This document shows positions 39,054-48,430 of a stretch of 64,000 nt of DNA, piece by piece. Source of the DNA: Euborellia annulipes (Eukaryota; Arthropoda; Insecta; Dermaptera; Anisolabididae); contig JAKCPI010026477.1 in the NCBI GenBank assembly GCA_023213315.1, positions 1 to 64,000 of the forward strand, read 5' to 3'. The notes beneath the pieces are model-generated. The model made no database searches and was not told the DNA's origin. It worked only from the letters and a program-made list of their open reading frames with translations. The translations under genes were made by a program, and so were the position numbers. The stretch's first letter is position 1, and each line of letters opens with the position of its first letter.

Positions 39054-39405
39054 AGTGTCAACTCCTGACATTGTTATGGCTTTATCTTCTATCCGAATAT
39101 TTTTTTAGACTGTCCAAAAGCTGCAAGCACTATCCAATCTGTGCGCAATTATGAAAAAAGATAGCAATGGATAAAACATATAAAAGAATAAAGTTAATGA
39201 ATTTCAATATTTTAATATAAAAAATACAAATGATGCTTTTTATCCAATTTGGAAAAAATGGATGAAGATTAGGACTTATTGGATAGTGACTACTGGCTAA
39301 AAATAGTTCAATCAAAGTCATGTAATTAAGTTTGATTACATAAGAAAAGCTCAGTTTATTTTCTAAATTAAGGCGCTTTATTTATGCATCGACCAAAGCC
39401 AATTT
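39054..39405. other. Divergent promoter region, iif operon and OprD porin
   Basis: No gene seen. It holds an inverted repeat CACTATCCAAT (39129-39139) / ATTGGATAGTG (39278-39288), a further TATCCAAT at 39241-39248, and the antA-like motif at 39250-39267. This cluster looks like an operator region for the neighbouring AraC regulators. Confidence 0.55.
39250..39267 (+). promoter_or_regulatory. Candidate activator site shared with antA
   Basis: TGGAAAAAATGGATGAAG matches 15 of 18 bases of the site 58 bases before antA, including the A6 run at the same place. Confidence 0.4.
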
Positions 39406-40638
39406 ATGGACAACAACAAAACGTTAATGCTCATCAACATTTTATGTTGTAGTGCATTTTCTACTCAGGCTTATTCAGCGGATGAAGAATGGAAATTTAC
39501 ATTAAAAAATGCATATATAGACAGAAATTATGACAACCCAGATGTAAAAGACTCGGGTAGCTGGTCGCAATCAGTTTCTCTATTTTATAACTCCAATATG
39601 CATGACACGCCGTTAGAAATTGGCGGAAACCCGATTCAAATTGGGGCAAATGCTTCAGCACAATATGCGGTTCGCTTAAGCCAAGATAAACATGTTGCAG
39701 ATACCATATTACCTTTTGATAAAGCAACTCAGTCCCAAGCGCCCGATTATTTAAAATATGGTGCAACATTAAAATTAGGCTATAACAAGACTCTACTAAG
39801 CATTGGTGAATTATGGCTAGATTTACCCGTAACCACTGTAGATGCAAGCCGTCAGCTACTGACCTCTTATTGGGGAACTAATCTTAAGAGCCAATTAAAC
39901 GATAAGCTTTTTGCTGAAATTGGCCGTATTGAAAAAGTATCGCCACGAAATGAAGAAGACTTTCACCGATTTTCTTTTACTTCAAAAGGTGTGACTGGCT
40001 ACTCCGACGGCCTCAACTACATAGATCTGCGCTATCAATTTATGCCTACGTTGAAGGGCGAATATTACTTTGGAAATATGGAAGATTTATATAATAAACA
40101 CTATGTAGGAATGGACCACATATGGAAAAACTCCAATTTTTCAGTTAATTCAAAACTCAAATATTTCAATGCCAAAGATAATGGAAATCTTTTCGACATC
40201 GATGCGCAGAATGTAGGTTTATTAGAAACGCTTAAAGTAAAAAATCACAGCTTTGGCTTGGGTTATCAACAAATTATTGGTGAGTCTGCCTACCCGCTAC
40301 CTGATGGTTTCTTGCCTGAAACTTATTTTATTAACTGGAATACAACTGGTTTCTTCAAAAAGGATGAAAAGTCTTATCACTTCATCTATGGCTATGACTT
40401 TAAAGATCAGGTGCTCGGTTTAAATACGACTTTCAAATATGTATATGGCGATCACTTTAAATCAGCAGATGGCTTAAAAAACAAAGAAAATGAAGCAAAC
40501 GTTATTGTCAATTATGCCCTTCAACAGCCTTTTCTCAAAGGTTTAGCCCTTCAGTACATCTTTATTAATTACGACATTAAGCATGGAAATGATTTCTCTG
40601 AAAACCGTTTCTTTGTCAATTACAGCAGAAAATTTTAA
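39406..40638 (+). CDS. OprD-family outer-membrane porin (BenP/OccD-like)
   Basis: 410 residues: a signal peptide (LMLINILCCSAFSTQAYS), then a barrel with EWKFTLKNAYIDRNYDNPD near the mature start, QDKHVADTILPFDKATQSQAPDYLKYGATLKLGY, and a C-terminal VNYSRKF ending in Phe. OprD-type porins pass aromatic and other carboxylates, and BenP-like members sit in Acinetobacter aromatic clusters. It opens the divergent arm from the iif operon, 17 bases before the AAHS transporter gene. The ribosome site is weak. Confidence 0.85.
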   Translation: MDNNKTLMLINILCCSAFSTQAYSADEEWKFTLKNAYIDRNYDNPDVKDSGSWSQSVSLFYNSNMHDTPLEIGGNPIQIGANASAQYAVRLSQDKHVADTILPFDKATQSQAPDYLKYGATLKLGYNKTLLSIGELWLDLPVTTVDASRQLLTSYWGTNLKSQLNDKLFAEIGRIEKVSPRNEEDFHRFSFTSKGVTGYSDGLNYIDLRYQFMPTLKGEYYFGNMEDLYNKHYVGMDHIWKNSNFSVNSKLKYFNAKDNGNLFDIDAQNVGLLETLKVKNHSFGLGYQQIIGESAYPLPDGFLPETYFINWNTTGFFKKDEKSYHFIYGYDFKDQVLGLNTTFKYVYGDHFKSADGLKNKENEANVIVNYALQQPFLKGLALQYIFINYDIKHGNDFSENRFFVNYSRKF

Positions 40639-40655
40639 TGAGTTAAGGAATACAT

Positions 40656-42001
40656 ATGAAAACAATAGATGCAAATACGATTATCAACCGCGAAAAACTA
40701 TCCCCCTTACAATGGACGGTTTTTATCCTAGGATTTTTTTGTCTTCTTCTGTGATGGCTTAGACACAGGGATTATTGGTTTTATTGCTCCCGCTTTACTG
40801 GATGACTGGGGAATTACCAAGCCTCAACTTGCTCCTGTTTTAAGTGCAGCTTTAGTCGGTATGTCAATCGGGGCAATCATTTCGGGGCCTTTGTCTGATA
40901 AGTTTGGGCGTAAAGGCGTCATTGTTTTTACGAGCCTATTATTTTCAATATTTACGATTTTGTGTGGTTTTGCCGACTCGACTCAAGATTTAATGATTTA
41001 TCGCTTTATTACAGGTATAGGTTTAGGCGCAGCTATGCCAAACATCAGTACCATTGTCTCTGAATATATGCCTGTAAAACGTAAAGCATTCCTTACCGGT
41101 CTTGCTGGCTGTGGTTTTATGCTGGGTATTTCTTGTGGCGGTGTGTTATCAGCTTATCTGTTAGAAAGTTATGGTTGGGCTAAGGTCATTATTATTGGTG
41201 GAAGTATTCCCCTCATTTTAGTGGTTGCCTTATTACTTAAATTACCTGAATCAACTCAATACTTAATTACGCGCCAACAACAAGATAAAGCACAGCGTAT
41301 TTTAGAAAATATTCAGGGCCATTCATTTCAAGAACCTGTAAAACTTGTTTTAACTCAAACAGAAAATGCCTCAGATGAAAATCCGGTTAAAATCGTTTTA
41401 GGAAAATACCTTTGGGGTTCAAGCATGCTTTGGCTGTGCTGCTTTACCAGTCTATTGGTGTTTTATCTTTTAACAAGTTGGATGCCAACAATTTTAAAAA
41501 CAGCTGGTTTTAGCACACAACAGTTTAGTTTAATTGCAGCGATTTTCCCTTTTGGTGGTGTGATTGGTGCAACCATTATGGGTTGGTACATGGATAAACT
41601 AAACTCAACCATAGTCATTAAATACTCTTATTTAATTGCTTTCGGCTTATTTATTGTTGCTGGTCTGGTGAGCTCAAATATTTTCTTGTTAGGGCTTACT
41701 ATCTTCTTAATTGGTGCATTACTCTGCGGGTGCTCAATCTTCTTTACTACCGCTTGCAGCTATGTTCTATCCAGCAGTGTGCCGTGCGGTTGGCGTTTCG
41801 TGGATGCATGGTATTGGTCGTATCGGCGCAATTATAGGTGCTTTTTTTGGATCACTCATTTTCACGTTTAACTTAAGTTTAAGTGGTATTTTCTTCATTC
41901 TCGCATTGCCAACGTTCATCTCATTTATTGCCCTTAGTCTTAAAGTCATTCATGAAAAATCAAAAAGTAAACAAGTGTTAAAGCTTGAAGAAAGTATATA
42001 A
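40656..42001 (+). CDS. Aromatic acid:H+ symporter (AAHS-family MFS), two frameshifts
   Basis: About 448 residues, 12 helices. After TIINREKLSPLQWTVFILG the frame breaks at the T run 40734-40740 (one too many) and resumes as FFCDGLDTGIIGFIAPAL, the AAHS signature with the charge-relay Asp pair. GPLSDKFGRKGVI is the TM2-3 loop. A second break near 41725 (one extra base) leads into AGAQSSLLPLAAMFYP and GVSWMHGIGRIGAIIG. Relatives carry benzoate, 4-hydroxybenzoate and muconate. TAAGGAA precedes the start. Probably imports anthranilate or a related acid. Confidence 0.88.
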
Positions 42002-42018
42002 ATATTAATCGATAAATA

Positions 42019-42053
42019 AAAAAACTGATTTAGGCAACTAAATCAGTTTTTTT
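42019..42053. terminator. Bidirectional terminator after the AAHS transporter
   Basis: AAAAAACTGATTTA / TAAATCAGTTTTTT, a 14-bp stem with a 6-base loop, between convergent genes. Confidence 0.9.
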
Positions 42054-42071
42054 ATTTGGAAAAATTAAATA

Positions 42072-43059
42072 TCAGAAAATTTTGCCTTTAGTTTCACTTG
42101 GGTTTTCGCCAAACTCTTCACGATATTCTTGAGAAAAACGACTTAAATGATTAAAACCCCAGTCATAAGCAAGCTTTGAAATAGAAATTTTTCTATCTGC
42201 TCCTGTGGTGCTCAAAATCTTATAAATTTGTTGGAGACGATATTTTTTCAAATAGGACATTGGACTTGTGCCGTAGCACTGTTGAAATTCGTCATACAAC
42301 TTTGATTTTGAAACCCCAGCCAGACGTTGCAAATCTTCTGCACGGATTTCTTCATGGGCATGCTCAATAATAAAATTACGAACTTTACGAAGGTAAGCTG
42401 GTTCATCCTGATGTGAGAGTAGTTTTAACGCTTCAGAATAATTATTTTCTTGAGATAACAGTAAAGCTTTAATGACAAAATTTTCATAATCTTCAGACAA
42501 CATCTGCAAACCATAAAAATTGCTATATTGCGATTTTAGCTGTAAAAAATTCTGAATATTTTTCCACCATGCACCAATAAGTTGCTCAGAATCTAGATGC
42601 ATTTCAGGATTAAAAATGATGGGAGTTTCTATGGGTTTATTCAGTAGATCTGCAAGAACAATTTGCATACTCCGCTCAGGAATAACCACCTGAAATTTTC
42701 TGCAATCTTTATCAATCACTAAATCTTGCTGATCGTTATTTGAAACAATCAGACCTCTGTTTTCATCAGATTGATAATGAGCGCCACGAATGTTGAGAAC
42801 TTGTCGCCCCTGTATCGGCAAACTAATGCTATAAGCTTTTAAATTTGAGATATTAATGGCTACATTTGCACCATAACTGATCGTGCCAATTGCCATTTTT
42901 TTATTAGGGCAGGCGCATTCCATCATAGTGAAAATCGAGAGTATCTTTGTAAATTGTGTCTAGACGGTGTTCTCCACAAATCGTGGACATCAAATTCTGC
43001 GCAAATTCAGCCTTACGCGAATAATGATTGAGTTCCATCTGTTGGCTGAGTGATGTCAT
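42072..43059 (-). CDS. Second AraC-family regulator (IifR candidate), one frameshift
   Basis: About 328 residues. The N-terminal sensor region includes LKAYSISLPIQGRQVLNIRG and the C-terminal pair of helix-turn-helices includes EIRAEDLQRLAGVSKSKLYDEFQQCYG and SISKLAYDWGFNHLSRFSQEYREEFG. The frame breaks near 42908 (CCC where CC fits); read through, the protein begins MTSLSQQMELNHYSRKAEF at 43059 with AAAAGGA upstream. Convergent with the transporter and at the far end of the aromatic island, it is a candidate for the iif regulator. Confidence 0.87.
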
Positions 43060-43385
43060 ATCCTTTTCACCTAGCTAAATAACTTATTGCTAAAAAAGCA
43101 ACTTATATGCCAATTAATATCCTTTAATTGACGAATTTTCTTGAAAAACCATCATATCAAGAAAGAGAGTAAAGATTACTTTCTCATACTCTATTAAATT
43201 TTAAAATTGGAAATAAGTTAAATACCTTTAAAGTATAATTTCATACCTTAACAAACTTATTTTATTAGATTTTTATAAGCAACTATAGTTGAGATAAATC
43301 ATCGTTTTGAACACTAAACTTACATATCTTTTTATTTATTAAAAACCGCTTATTAAAGAATAAGCGGCTTTTATAAAACTCTAAA
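43060..43385. other. Intergenic region before the ketone-body genes
   Basis: 326 bases, AT-rich. It contains the AraC gene promoter and the bdhA terminator; I see no other structure. Confidence 0.4.
43344..43370 (-). terminator. Terminator of the gntP-bdhA operon
   Basis: AACCGCTTATT / AATAAGCGGCTT with an AAAG loop; on the minus strand it runs into TTTTTAATAA, 16 bases after the restored bdhA stop. Confidence 0.75.
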
Positions 43386-44172
43386 TTATTGTGCGGTATA
43401 ACCACCATCCATAACCACAGCTCTGACCTGTTACCCCGCCCGCTTTGTCACTCGCAAGGAAAATTGCATAATCAGCAATTTCTTCAACAGATAACAAACG
43501 CTTTTGAGGAACCATTGCCAAAATTACATCTTCAAGTGCACTATCTAGACTCACATTACGGGTTTTAGCCAAATCTGCAATTTGACCGCGAACCAATGGT
43601 GTGTCGACATAACCTGGGCAGAGTGCATTGACTGTAATACCATCTCTTGCACATTCTAATGCGGCAACTTTTGTCAGACCAATTAAACCATGTTTAGCAC
43701 TGTTGTAACCTGCTTTTCCAGCGAAACCAATCAAGCCATTAATTGAAGCCATATTAATAATACGACCCGATTTTTGAGCTTTCATGATTGGGAAAACATG
43801 TTTAATGCCAATAAACGAACCAGTGAGCATGACCTGAACTAACTTTTGAAAAACAGCGGTTGGAAATTCTTCAATAGGTGCAACGTGTTGAAAACCAGCA
43901 TTATTAATTAAAATATCAACTGTTCCAAAGGTCTGTTGAGTTAACTCAATTGCTTTTTTATAAGCATCTTCGTCAGTTACATCACATGGTGCAGATAGTG
44001 CTTCGAAGCCTTGTTCTGTTAGCAGCTTTGCCATTTCTTGGCACTTTTCAGCATTCATATCAGAAATGACAACTTTTGCACCTTCTTGAGCAAATTTCTT
44101 AGCAATCTCTAGACCGATCCCGCTTGCAGAGCCTGTAATAAAGGCTACTTTTCCGTCTAAAAGTTTAGTCAT
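43386..44172 (-). CDS. bdhA: 3-hydroxybutyrate dehydrogenase (SDR), one late frameshift
   Basis: About 261 residues. Oxidises 3-hydroxybutyrate to acetoacetate with NAD. Motifs: GKVAFITGSASGIGLEIAKKFA, NNAGFQHVAPIEEFP (a strong marker of 3-hydroxybutyrate dehydrogenases), INMASINGLIGFAGKAGYNSAKHGLIGLTK (in pieces, catalytic Ser, Tyr, Lys) and ALCPGYVDTPLV. One extra base near 43422 shifts the last dozen codons; without it the protein ends VVMDGGYTAQ at 43386, the usual C-terminus. Lies 33 bases after the gntP permease in one operon. Confidence 0.9.
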
Positions 44173-44205
44173 CTATTTACTCCTTAATATTTTTAACTTG
44201 TTGGT

Positions 44206-45627
44206 TTAAACAATACCAGTCACGGTAAAGACCGTAATCACCACAAATACAGCTAATGTTTTAATTACTGTGACTGCAAAAATATCCTTATACGACTGTT
44301 TATGGGTTAAACCCGTAACAGCAAGCAATGTAATCACAGCGCCATTGTGAGGAAGCGTATCCATACCACCCGATGCCATTGCAACCACGCGATGCATGAC
44401 TTCTGGCGGAATACCGGCTACTAAAATCGCAGCGTTATAGTGTTCAGCCATCGCACTTAAAGCGATACTCATACCACCAGAAGCTGAACCGGTAATACCC
44501 GCTAAAACCGTTGTGGTCACTGCTCCATTTACTAAAGGATTTGTGAAGGTACTACTCATTGCATGGCTAATCATGGCAAAGCCCGGTAATGAGGCAATAA
44601 TCGCACCAAAACCATATTCAGAAGCTGTATTCATCACTGCTAGAAGTGAACCGCCAATACTGGCATTAATGCCTTCTTTAAAGTTAGTCACTACACGCTG
44701 ATAATCAAATAAAATTGCAGAAATAATCCCGACAATAAGCGCTAAACCAACAGCCCAGATGGCACCAGTTTTTGCAACATCTACAGTGTAGTCAGCTAAA
44801 CCAACGGCAGCAAAATCAAAGCCATTTGGATACCATTCTTTAATCGCTTTAGACAAATATTTGTTCATCACAGCAACGAGAATAAGAGGTACAAATGCTA
44901 AAAACTGACGAGCTGCACTACCATTATTTTGCAGAGTCATATCGGCTTCAATTTCTTGAGACGCCGTATTGTTTACTCCAAACCCAGAGAAGCCTTCCCC
45001 TGCTTTTACAGCAGCACGACGACGCCACTCTAAATAGCTCAAACCTGCACATAAAACAAAAATGGCACCAATAATCCCTAAAAACGGTGCGGCATAAATA
45101 TTGGTACCAAAGAATGTAGTTGGAATTACGTTTTGGATTTGCGGCGTACCCGGCAATGCATCCATGGTAAATGTAAATGCACCAAGCGCGATAGTTCCCG
45201 GAATTAAACGTTTTGGAATATTAGCTTGTCTAAAAAGTTGGTTAGCAAAAGGATAAATTGCAAATACAGCAACAAATAAGCTGACACCGCTATAGGTTAA
45301 AATTGCACCTAATAATACAACCGTTAAAATTGCTTTTTTAGCCCCAATCCATCTCACAATAGTTCGTGCAATAGACTCGGCAATTCCAGACATTTCAACG
45401 ACTTTACCGAAAATTGCCCCGAGCAAAAATACAAGAAAGTAATCTTTAATAAAGTTCACCATTTTGGGCATAAAAACACCCGAATAAAACGGCAAAACAT
45501 TGGCTGGGTTAATGAGCAAAACCGCGAGTAAGGCACAAATTGGTGCCATGAGAATGACAGAAAAACCCTTGTAAGCTGTATACATTAACAGCCCAAGTGA
45601 AAGTAGAATTACAAATAATTCCCACAT
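44206..45627 (-). CDS. GntP-family permease, probable 3-hydroxybutyrate carrier
   Basis: 473 residues, 12 or more helices. It has GVSLFVAVFAIYPFANQLFRQANIPKRLIPG in pieces, FTMDALPGTPQIQNVIPTTFFGT, and SGMSIALSAMAEHYN followed by ASGGMDTLPHNGAVITLLAVTGLTH, which fits the gluconate/citrate permease superfamily. Its operon partner bdhA points to 3-hydroxybutyrate as substrate; this is inference. Frame intact. GGGAGAAAGAATAT precedes the start. Confidence 0.85.
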   Translation of the reverse strand: MWELFVILLSLGLLMYTAYKGFSVILMAPICALLAVLLINPANVLPFYSGVFMPKMVNFIKDYFLVFLLGAIFGKVVEMSGIAESIARTIVRWIGAKKAILTVVLLGAILTYSGVSLFVAVFAIYPFANQLFRQANIPKRLIPGTIALGAFTFTMDALPGTPQIQNVIPTTFFGTNIYAAPFLGIIGAIFVLCAGLSYLEWRRRAAVKAGEGFSGFGVNNTASQEIEADMTLQNNGSAARQFLAFVPLILVAVMNKYLSKAIKEWYPNGFDFAAVGLADYTVDVAKTGAIWAVGLALIVGIISAILFDYQRVVTNFKEGINASIGGSLLAVMNTASEYGFGAIIASLPGFAMISHAMSSTFTNPLVNGAVTTTVLAGITGSASGGMSIALSAMAEHYNAAILVAGIPPEVMHRVVAMASGGMDTLPHNGAVITLLAVTGLTHKQSYKDIFAVTVIKTLAVFVVITVFTVTGIV

Positions 45628-45684
45628 ATATTCTTTCTCCCTAAAGAATAGATATTAGGTTCAATAAAATTACCAAAAGATATT

Positions 45685-45702
45685 TAGGTTATCCCAAACC
45701 TA
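45685..45702 (-). promoter_or_regulatory. Dyad operator upstream of gntP
   Basis: TAGGTT, 6 bases, AACCTA: a perfect 6-bp dyad 58 bases before the gntP start. Size and place suit a LysR-type or small dimeric regulator; the LysR gene at 47549 is the obvious candidate. Confidence 0.4.
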
Positions 45703-46000
45703 TAATGATAAAAATCTCAATATCCATGCTTGGTAATAGGTAAATGAGCTTAAAAATAAAATATCACTAAAATATTTAAAAACAATGTAATTTATTTAAA
45801 TTTTAAAATAATATATAAAATACAAATACTTATATTATTTAATTGGTAAAATTTAATTATTTAAAGAATTACTATTGTTTTATAAAACTAATTAATTATT
45901 GAGTAAATTATATTAATACCTCCATATTATTTAACAAAGACAATTAAATAATATATTTTTTAAAATAATTTAATAAATATTCTTTAATTTTTTCAGAAAT

Positions 46001-46059
46001 ATCATATTAGAAGAATTTTCATATAACTTACCCTTCTAGGTGAGTTGAGTAATTTAAAG
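46001..46059 (+). repeat. 59-bp direct repeat, copy 1
   Basis: Matches 47483-47541 at about 50 of 59 positions, with the core TTACCCTTCTAGGTGAG identical. In copy 2 the repeat ends at the ribosome site of the LysR gene; here no LysR gene follows. Confidence 0.85.
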
Positions 46060-46126
46060 AAAAGATAGGATGTAACTATGACCAAGTGGGACTCTTACAC
46101 CATTTTACTTTCTTCCAGAAAATAAA

Positions 46127-46149
46127 AAACCCACTCATTGAATGGGTTT
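46127..46149 (-). terminator. Terminator of the 112-residue secreted protein gene
   Basis: AAACCCA / TGGGTTT with a 9-base loop; on the minus strand it is followed by a T-rich run. It lies 20 bases beyond the stop codon. Confidence 0.65.
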
Positions 46150-46168
46150 GGTCAGTTAAAGTTTGAAA

Positions 46169-46507
46169 TTAAATAGCTTCTATAACGATATACTTTCCTT
46201 CATAGAAAAGACCTTCGGTACTTGTTTCTTTTAATTTGCAATAAATCGCAATCGGATGGGTCAATTTTCTATTTTCGTCACTCGGAACATGCGTAATCCC
46301 AGATAAAAAATTTGAATTATCATTTTCTAAATTCCAAGAAGCACCACTGTCTTTATGCCATTTGCTATTTGGATATTTAGAATCTAACCATTCAATACAT
46401 TGCTTCATTGTTGAAAATTTTTTTGTTTCCTCTTTTTCAATTTTTGATGCCGCACTTACCGAGGCTCCAAACGTTAAGAATAAAGCTCCAATTAAAGTTT
46501 TTCTCAT
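46169..46507 (-). CDS. Small secreted protein of unknown function
   Basis: 112 residues with a clear signal peptide (MRKTLIGALFLTFGASVSA, cleavage before ASK). The mature part is charged and carries MKQCIEWLDSKYPNSKWHKD and AIYCKLKE, so two Cys could form a disulfide. I do not recognise a family. AAGGG lies upstream of the ATG and a terminator follows, so it is a complete monocistronic gene. It is in the insert between the 59-bp repeats. Confidence 0.75.
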   Translation of the reverse strand: MRKTLIGALFLTFGASVSAASKIEKEETKKFSTMKQCIEWLDSKYPNSKWHKDSGASWNLENDNSNFLSGITHVPSDENRKLTHPIAIYCKLKETSTEGLFYEGKYIVIEAI

Positions 46508-46555
46508 AAAAATACCCTTTATTATTAATAATTAAAGTTTAAGAACTTAAGATAT

Positions 46556-46576
46556 AAAAAAACCACCCTTAGGTGG
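46556..46576 (-). terminator. Terminator of the 43-codon membrane peptide gene
   Basis: CCACC / GGTGG with a 4-base loop, preceded on this strand by seven A, so a T run follows it on the minus strand. It starts two bases after the restored stop codon. Confidence 0.7.
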
Positions 46577-46577
46577 A

Positions 46578-46708
46578 TTAGTTTTTAGGAAGAGTTTTGT
46601 TAATTTCACTACTGGCAGTTTCATGAACTTTTAATAAGTTAAAACTTTCATAGTTAGCTAAAATACAAAAAGAAGAGCGGCTAGTAAAATTAGGGTTATC
46701 TTATTCAT
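46578..46708 (-). CDS. Small membrane peptide, about 43 residues, one frameshift
   Basis: Starting at ATG 46708 with AAGG nine bases upstream, the frame reads MNKITLILLAALLF and then stops early. One T more in the T run (near 46665) continues it as ANYESFNLLKVHETASSEIN and a stop at 46578-46580, immediately followed by a terminator. One N-terminal hydrophobic helix, then a short polar tail. The start site, terminator and the same error type as elsewhere make a real gene plausible. No function recognised. Confidence 0.55.
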
Positions 46709-46955
46709 TTCATTTTACCTTAGAGATTTTATTTTTTATAATCCCGCAATGGTACATTAAAATATTATCAAAACCTTAATTATTAAGAATCTACCACAAT
46801 TTATTACAAAAGCTGCTTTAAACTTAACCAAATTTTCTAAAACTCTTAATAGCAATACGACTTACGAATCAACAGCAATGAGCAGACGTAATTTTTGTGT
46901 CATCTTTAGTTCATTCAAGCAATAAAAACGACTGCTGGATTATGAAGATAGTTAT

Positions 46956-47357
46956 CTATAATTCTTTAGCGCACTTCGATGAAGCTGCCTTTAAGTCATT
47001 ATCGGCTTTGTAGACCATATTTGAATTAGAGGCACTCAGAGTTATTCTAGCTTCGAGTATATCTCTGTTTAAAAGCTTCACTTCTAGAGTCATACCATTT
47101 TGAATGTAAATTATATTATTTGCATACTTAACTTTGTTGAATACAACATGCCCACTGGTATCGTCACAAAGTATTCCGTTGCCATCTGAATCAAGTTTTA
47201 TTGTTGATATGCTTGGGCCAATAGAAATTGTCCATATACCTGATACTAGAAGTGTTGAAGCTTCCACTTCACTAAATTTATTATTAATCATATGATTAGT
47301 TGGAGTTACACACCCACTTAATAAAAAAAACAAGCTCAATGCAAATATCTTTTTCAT
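46956..47357 (-). CDS. Small lipoprotein of unknown function
   Basis: About 133 residues from the Met at 47357; four residues longer if the ATG at 47369 is used. The N-terminus MKKIFALSLFFLLSGCVTP is a lipoprotein signal with lipobox LSGC. The rest contains GIWTISIGPSISTIKLDSDGNG, which looks like a small beta-rich domain, and two further Cys (LCDD, SKCAKEL). No family recognised. Third small gene in the repeat-flanked insert. Confidence 0.75.
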   Translation of the reverse strand: MKKIFALSLFFLLSGCVTPTNHMINNKFSEVEASTLLVSGIWTISIGPSISTIKLDSDGNGILCDDTSGHVVFNKVKYANNIIYIQNGMTLEVKLLNRDILEARITLSASNSNMVYKADNDLKAASSKCAKEL

Positions 47358-47482
47358 GAAATTATCCATTTTACTTATGAGTAAAATTTACCAGATCGGA
47401 AAATAGAAAACTACCCGAAGGTGACTTAAGTAGTTCAGCCTATTGTTTTGCACTTTCTTTTTCATATTTTTTGTCAAAAAAC

Positions 47483-47541
47483 ATCATATTAGATAAGTTT
47501 TCGTATAAATTACCCTTCTAGGTGAGCTGAGCAATCTAAAG
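47483..47541 (+). repeat. 59-bp direct repeat, copy 2
   Basis: Matches 46001-46059. Here it forms the leader and ribosome site (ends AAAG, then GAATGAA) of the LysR gene at 47549, so this copy is the functional one. Confidence 0.85.
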
Positions 47542-47548
47542 GAATGAA

Positions 47549-48430
47549 ATGACGCTTAAACAACTAAAAGCTTTTTTAGCCCTTGCGCGGACACTCAACT
47601 ATGCCAATGCATCTTTAGAGTTACATCTAAGCCAATCTGCTTTAAGCCTCACCATCAAAAGCTTAGAGGAAGAATTAGGCGGTAAATTGTTTAACCGTAA
47701 TACACGCCGTGTTGAGCTTACACAGGAAGGCAAATCCCTCATTCCCTATGCTAAAAAATTACTTGCCAATTGGGAGGAAATGGAAAACGATGTTAAACAA
47801 CGCTTTAAGCTTAATCGTGGAACATTAAGTATTGCCTCAATGCCATTTGTGACTCATGCAATTCTGCCAGAGGTGATTCATCAATTTTTAGCACTTCATC
47901 CCAATCTGAACTTTTCAATTCAAGATATTCCCAATGAGACCATTATCGAAAAAGTACAAGATGGTATTTTTGAACTGGGTATTTGTTTTGAGCCTGATCT
48001 TACCGAAGGCTTAGAGTTTAAACCTTTGTTTGAAGAAGATTTCTTAGCTTTGTTACCTAAAAATCATCCTCTTGCTGACTCTGCCTCTATTACATGGCAA
48101 GAGCTTTGTTCAAATCCATTCGTTACATTGCAAAAGCCTTCAATTGTTCGATATTTAGTTGAGCAAAATTGCTTGCGAAATAATATGACGCTTGATTTAA
48201 AAGTTGAATGCCATCAAATTTCATCGCTTTCAAGCTTTGTTGCTTACGGAATTGGGGTAAGTGCGATTCCAAGGCATTTCGCGAAACATATTGATAAAGA
48301 ACATAATGTATTAATCGAATTAAAAGACGAAACTATTCGTAAGACCGTTGGAATTGTTTATAAAAAGAATTTTGAAATTTCAAATATTTCTACTCAATTT
48401 ATTGAGGCATTGATTCAATATAAATTTTAA
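47549..48430 (+). CDS. LysR-type regulator of the ketone-body genes
   Basis: 293 residues. N-terminal winged helix MTLKQLKAFLALARTLNYANASLELHLSQSALSL in the family's standard place, then NRNTRRVELTQEG; the effector domain begins after LNRGTLSIASMPFVTH. ATG at 47549 is chosen because AAAGGAATGAA precedes it. It stands between gntP-bdhA and scoAB-atoE-atoB, all needed for 3-hydroxybutyrate or acetoacetate use, so it probably regulates these. Frame intact. Confidence 0.88.
   Translation: MTLKQLKAFLALARTLNYANASLELHLSQSALSLTIKSLEEELGGKLFNRNTRRVELTQEGKSLIPYAKKLLANWEEMENDVKQRFKLNRGTLSIASMPFVTHAILPEVIHQFLALHPNLNFSIQDIPNETIIEKVQDGIFELGICFEPDLTEGLEFKPLFEEDFLALLPKNHPLADSASITWQELCSNPFVTLQKPSIVRYLVEQNCLRNNMTLDLKVECHQISSLSSFVAYGIGVSAIPRHFAKHIDKEHNVLIELKDETIRKTVGIVYKKNFEISNISTQFIEALIQYKF

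Larger units (their letters stand above)
45628..46168. other. AT-rich intergenic region upstream of gntP
   Basis: Very AT-rich, about 540 bases. It holds the gntP promoter with a dyad, the first 59-bp repeat copy, a possible 15-codon frame (46078-46125) that I do not trust, and a terminator for the next gene. Confidence 0.5.

Noticed and set aside
46001..47541. Insertion sequence between the 59-bp repeats
   Set aside because: No transposase gene, no terminal inverted repeats and no short target duplication.
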